Source of the DNA: Flavimarina sp. Hel_I_48
Lineage (GTDB): Bacteria; Bacteroidota; Bacteroidia; Flavobacteriales; Flavobacteriaceae
Assembly: GCF_000733945.1 (NCBI RefSeq)
Contig: NZ_JPOL01000002.1
Coordinates: forward strand, 444,001 to 508,000
Direction of reading: 5' to 3'
DNA: 64,000 nucleotides
The translations under genes and the position numbers were made by a program. The notes below the pieces were generated by a model. It worked only from the letters and a program-made list of their open reading frames with translations, was not told the DNA's origin and did not search any database. Below, in pieces: positions 61,145-64,000 of this stretch. How positions within the stretch are numbered: the stretch's first letter is position 1; every line of letters begins with the position of its first letter.

Positions 61145-64000
61145 TTAAAATTTGACATTCAGACCCAGTGTATAAATACGGGGGGAAGGGTAACGACCAT
61201 TGTCAATACCCGTTAAAAGAGCATCTTGATTAATGGATCCTATTTCTGGGTCGTAGCCAGAATAGTTTGTAAATGTATATACGTTCTGTAAGTTAGTATA
61301 GATCTTTAAGTTAAGAAGACCAAAGCGTTCAATAAGATCACGTGGGAAATTATATCCAAAAGAAATATTCTGAATTCTCAAGTACGAGCCATCTTCCAGA
61401 AAGCGGTCGCTATATCTAAAATTAGAGGTAGAAGCTGCGGAAGAAGCCGCGATGCGTGGCATATACTTATCACCACTTACAATCTCAACATTCCTATAAT
61501 CATTGGGACCGTCTGGGTTTATCAACCCTAATTGTGCATACCCTAATGCGGTGTGAAGCAAATTAGTGTTTTCTCTGGGATTTTCTAAAAAGCGTCTTTG
61601 GTAGTTGACTACCTCGTTACCATATATACCAGATAACTGAACATTAAGATCAAAGTTTTTATAACTAAAAGAATTGCCGATACCATAGCTAAAATCTGGC
61701 AACGGATTGCCAATGTAATCACGATCTTGCTCATTGATAACCCCATCATTGTTAATGTCGTCAAATATATAATCTCCTATCCACACGCCGTTTTCACCAA
61801 TAGCCAATCCTTCCGGCAAGGCTGTAGGCGTAATCTGATCCTCACCATTTCTATAATAAAAATCGGTAGCATCCTCAAAACGGCCTATCACTTTATAGCC
61901 ATAAAACTGACCTATGGGTTTGCCAACCGCTGTTCTGGTAACGATTGTAATATCTGAACCTTGTTGAAGCGTCCTGTTAAGGATGCCTGTCTCTGTGGCC
62001 AGTCCAAGTACTTTATTCCTATTTAGTGTAAACACAAGGTTTGATCTCCAAGAGAAGTCTTTATTATCAATGTTTACGGTATTTAATGTTAATTCTATAC
62101 CTTTATTTTCAAGCGAGCCGATATTTACGTAAGGCGCGGAAGTCGCACCCACTCCAGTAGTTCCCGAATAATCAGGATAAGGAGCAAGGAGTAATAAATC
62201 TTTAGTTTTCTTGTAATATATATCTGCAATAAATTCAATACGGTTATTGAACATGTTAAGGTCTACACCTAAATTACTTGAATAGGTGGTTTCCCATTGC
62301 AAATCTGGATTTGCTGTGTTTGATGCTAATAATCCTGCACCAAATGGTGTAGGTGATGCCGCATAAATGGAGGTAAATGCATAGTTGGGCACACTTTGAT
62401 TCCCCACCGCACCATAACCTACACGTAGCTTTAAATTATTTATATATTCATTATCTTTTAAAAAATCTTCATTAGAGACTTTCCATGCTAAAGCGGCCGA
62501 AGGAAACCATCCCCAACGATTTTCTTTGGCAAATTTTGAAGAACCGTCATAACGCAGGGTAGTCGTTAATAAATATTTGTCTTGGAATGAATAAAAAGCC
62601 CTTGCAAAATAAGAGTTTAACGTACTTTTAAAACTAGCATTACCGTTCCTAGCGGTAGTGGCGTCACCTGCATTTAAATCTGTTGCCCCGTTTGTTAAAT
62701 ATCCCGAACGATAACCGGAAAGATTTTCAAAATTAGACTCCTGAAATTCCTGCCCTAAGATTGCATTGATCGTGTGATCACCAAATGAGCGGTCATAGGT
62801 CAATACATTCCTAACATTACGGTATTTATTATAGCTTTTGGTCCGGGTTCCTTCCCTTACGGTATTTATTATGGCGCCAAAAGTATAGGACGGATTAAAC
62901 GTATATCCATTAGAAACACCGTAATCGATAGAGTATTCAGATCTTAAACTAAGTCCTTCAAAAAAGTCAATTTCCGCGAATGTGTTAGCTCGAATACCAG
63001 CGCTTTCACTACGATTATCTCTTAAAGTGGCAAGTCCTACCGGGTTATTTTGTGTGAACTCGTCAGTTGCAGGCCCGTCAAAGCTACCATCCGAATTACG
63101 AACAGCAACATTTGGCGTCTGCCTTATAGCTGTTAATATTAATGACTGGTCAGAAAAAGTAGTGTTCTGATTAATATTGTTAAAGTTGAAAGTGATACCC
63201 ACCTTTAAAAAATCCTTCACCTGGGAATCAAAAACACCGCGCATATTAAAACGTTCAAAGGAAGAGCCCAAAGCAATACCATCTTGATCTAAATAGCCCA
63301 AACTCATTGAATAGGTATTTTTCTCATTACCGCCAGAAATAGATAAATTGTGACTCTGCATCATGGCTCTTGTAAACATTTCATCTTGCCAGTCTGTACC
63401 TTCCCCTAAAAGATCAGGACGTATAAATTCTGGATCTTGCTGAACAATACCTAAATCTGCACGTGTATTTTTATGAATGGCATACTCTCGAAGATTGAGT
63501 AGTTCTAAGTTATTGGGAATTTCCTGATAACCTATATAACTGTCAAGTGTAATACTGGCTTCCCCATTTTTACCTCTTTTAGTGGTGATAAGGATAACGC
63601 CATTTGCTGCCCGCGAACCATAAATAGCTGTAGCGGAAGCATCTTTTAATATATCTATTGAAGCTATATCCGCTGGGTTTATTGATGCAAAAGCATTTTG
63701 ACCGGCCTGTCCCGTATTGCTATCTACGATAACCCCGTCAATCACAAAAATAGGTTCGTTAGATCCGGTTATCGAGCTTATTCCTCGAATACGTATGGAC
63801 GAACTCGCTCCTGGAGCACCACTATTTTGTTGAATCTGAACTCCTGCAGCACGTCCCTGCAAAACCTGATCAATCGTTGTAGGTATAGACTCTTCTATAG
63901 CCTCACTAGATACAGATACCACAGCCCCAGTGACATCACTTCGTTTCATAGTACCGTAGCCTACAACAACAACTTCATCTAATGCAGATATATCAGATTC
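61145..64000 (-). CDS. SusC-like TonB-dependent transporter (xylan locus, pair 2), 5' end outside window
   Basis: At least 951 residues. The reading frame stays open to base 64000, upstream of the first visible Met (63949), and reads ESDISALDEVVVVGYGT before MKRSDVTGAVVSV. So the signal peptide and CarboxypepD_reg-like domain lie beyond the window. The plug domain includes LQGRAAGVQIQQNSGAPGAS and IDILKDASATAIYGSRAANG, and the barrel ends YTLGLNVKF. It is the transporter of the susC-susD-TIG-GH10 operon and a probable xylo-oligosaccharide importer. Confidence 0.93.
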   Translation of the reverse strand, partial: ESDISALDEVVVVGYGTMKRSDVTGAVVSVSSEAIEESIPTTIDQVLQGRAAGVQIQQNSGAPGASSSIRIRGISSITGSNEPIFVIDGVIVDSNTGQAGQNAFASINPADIASIDILKDASATAIYGSRAANGVILITTKRGKNGEASITLDSYIGYQEIPNNLELLNLREYAIHKNTRADLGIVQQDPEFIRPDLLGEGTDWQDEMFTRAMMQSHNLSISGGNEKNTYSMSLGYLDQDGIALGSSFERFNMRGVFDSQVKDFLKVGITFNFNNINQNTTFSDQSLILTAIRQTPNVAVRNSDGSFDGPATDEFTQNNPVGLATLRDNRSESAGIRANTFAEIDFFEGLSLRSEYSIDYGVSNGYTFNPSYTFGAIINTVREGTRTKSYNKYRNVRNVLTYDRSFGDHTINAILGQEFQESNFENLSGYRSGYLTNGATDLNAGDATTARNGNASFKSTLNSYFARAFYSFQDKYLLTTTLRYDGSSKFAKENRWGWFPSAALAWKVSNEDFLKDNEYINNLKLRVGYGAVGNQSVPNYAFTSIYAASPTPFGAGLLASNTANPDLQWETTYSSNLGVDLNMFNNRIEFIADIYYKKTKDLLLLAPYPDYSGTTGVGATSAPYVNIGSLENKGIELTLNTVNIDNKDFSWRSNLVFTLNRNKVLGLATETGILNRTLQQGSDITIVTRTAVGKPIGQFYGYKVIGRFEDATDFYYRNGEDQITPTALPEGLAIGENGVWIGDYIFDDINNDGVINEQDRDYIGNPLPDFSYGIGNSFSYKNFDLNVQLSGIYGNEVVNYQRRFLENPRENTNLLHTALGYAQLGLINPDGPNDYRNVEIVSGDKYMPRIAASSAASTSNFRYSDRFLEDGSYLRIQNISFGYNFPRDLIERFGLLNLKIYTNLQNVYTFTNYSGYDPEIGSINQDALLTGIDNGRYPSPRIYTLGLNVKF

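Noticed and set aside
1..64000. tRNA, rRNA, CRISPR array, prophage or intact insertion sequence
   Set aside because: I looked through the gaps between genes on both strands and found no cloverleaf, regular spaced repeat, transposase or integrase. A covariance-model search would be needed to exclude small RNAs.

Overview
The window comes from a flavobacterium (Bacteroidota, Flavobacteriaceae-like). The evidence is three SusC/SusD pairs, Bacteroidota promoters of the TTG-N19/20-TAnnTTTG type, lipoprotein signals, a bifunctional ThrA, and families typical of the group (DUF3810, DUF6787-like, DUF983). No tRNA, rRNA, CRISPR array, prophage or intact insertion sequence was seen. The assignment rests on gene content only.

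Left part (1-13.5 kb): a methyltransferase, the relic of an amidohydrolase gene, an aldo/keto reductase, and then a SusC/SusD pair whose partners are not glycosidases. They are a Ca-dependent PI-PLC-like enzyme, a fused GDPD-like/alkaline phosphatase, and, convergent, a large calcineurin-type phosphoesterase. I read this as a locus that captures and strips phosphate from organic phosphodiesters such as phosphoinositides or glycerophosphodiesters.

Middle (13.5-35 kb): housekeeping and envelope genes. These include DUF421, two small flavobacterial proteins, nnr, the thrA-thrB-thrC operon with a short Ile-rich leader peptide and hairpin, DUF983, an AraC regulator, gcvT, an NAD(P)-fold protein lacking its catalytic pair, a DUF3810 membrane metallopeptidase-like protein, two amidohydrolase-like exported proteins, mnmE and DUF1206.

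34-40.3 kb: a zinc alcohol dehydrogenase of the formaldehyde dehydrogenase-like group, a short UvrA2-like ABC ATPase, the ribulose monophosphate pair 3-hexulose-6-phosphate synthase and 6-phospho-3-hexuloisomerase, and a divergent AraC regulator. Together they look like a formaldehyde response and fixation island.

40.6-64 kb: a glucuronoxylan utilisation region. It holds a Nudix-type regulator with its own inverted repeat, SusD/SusC, xylulokinase, a LacI regulator, GH67, GH10 and GH115 on the plus strand, and on the minus strand a SusC (cut by the window end), SusD, a TIG-domain surface lipoprotein and a GH10 xylanase with two inserted carbohydrate-binding modules. The proposed flow is: surface GH10 cuts xylan, SusD and the TIG protein bind oligomers, SusC imports them, periplasmic GH115, GH67 and GH10 trim them, and XylB phosphorylates xylulose. 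Xylose isomerase, beta-xylosidase, esterases and the sugar permease are not in the window. LacI-type palindromes overlap the -33 element upstream of both GH67 and the second SusC. Pentose phosphate made here is also the acceptor that hexulose phosphate synthase needs for formaldehyde, which may link this region to the island beside it.
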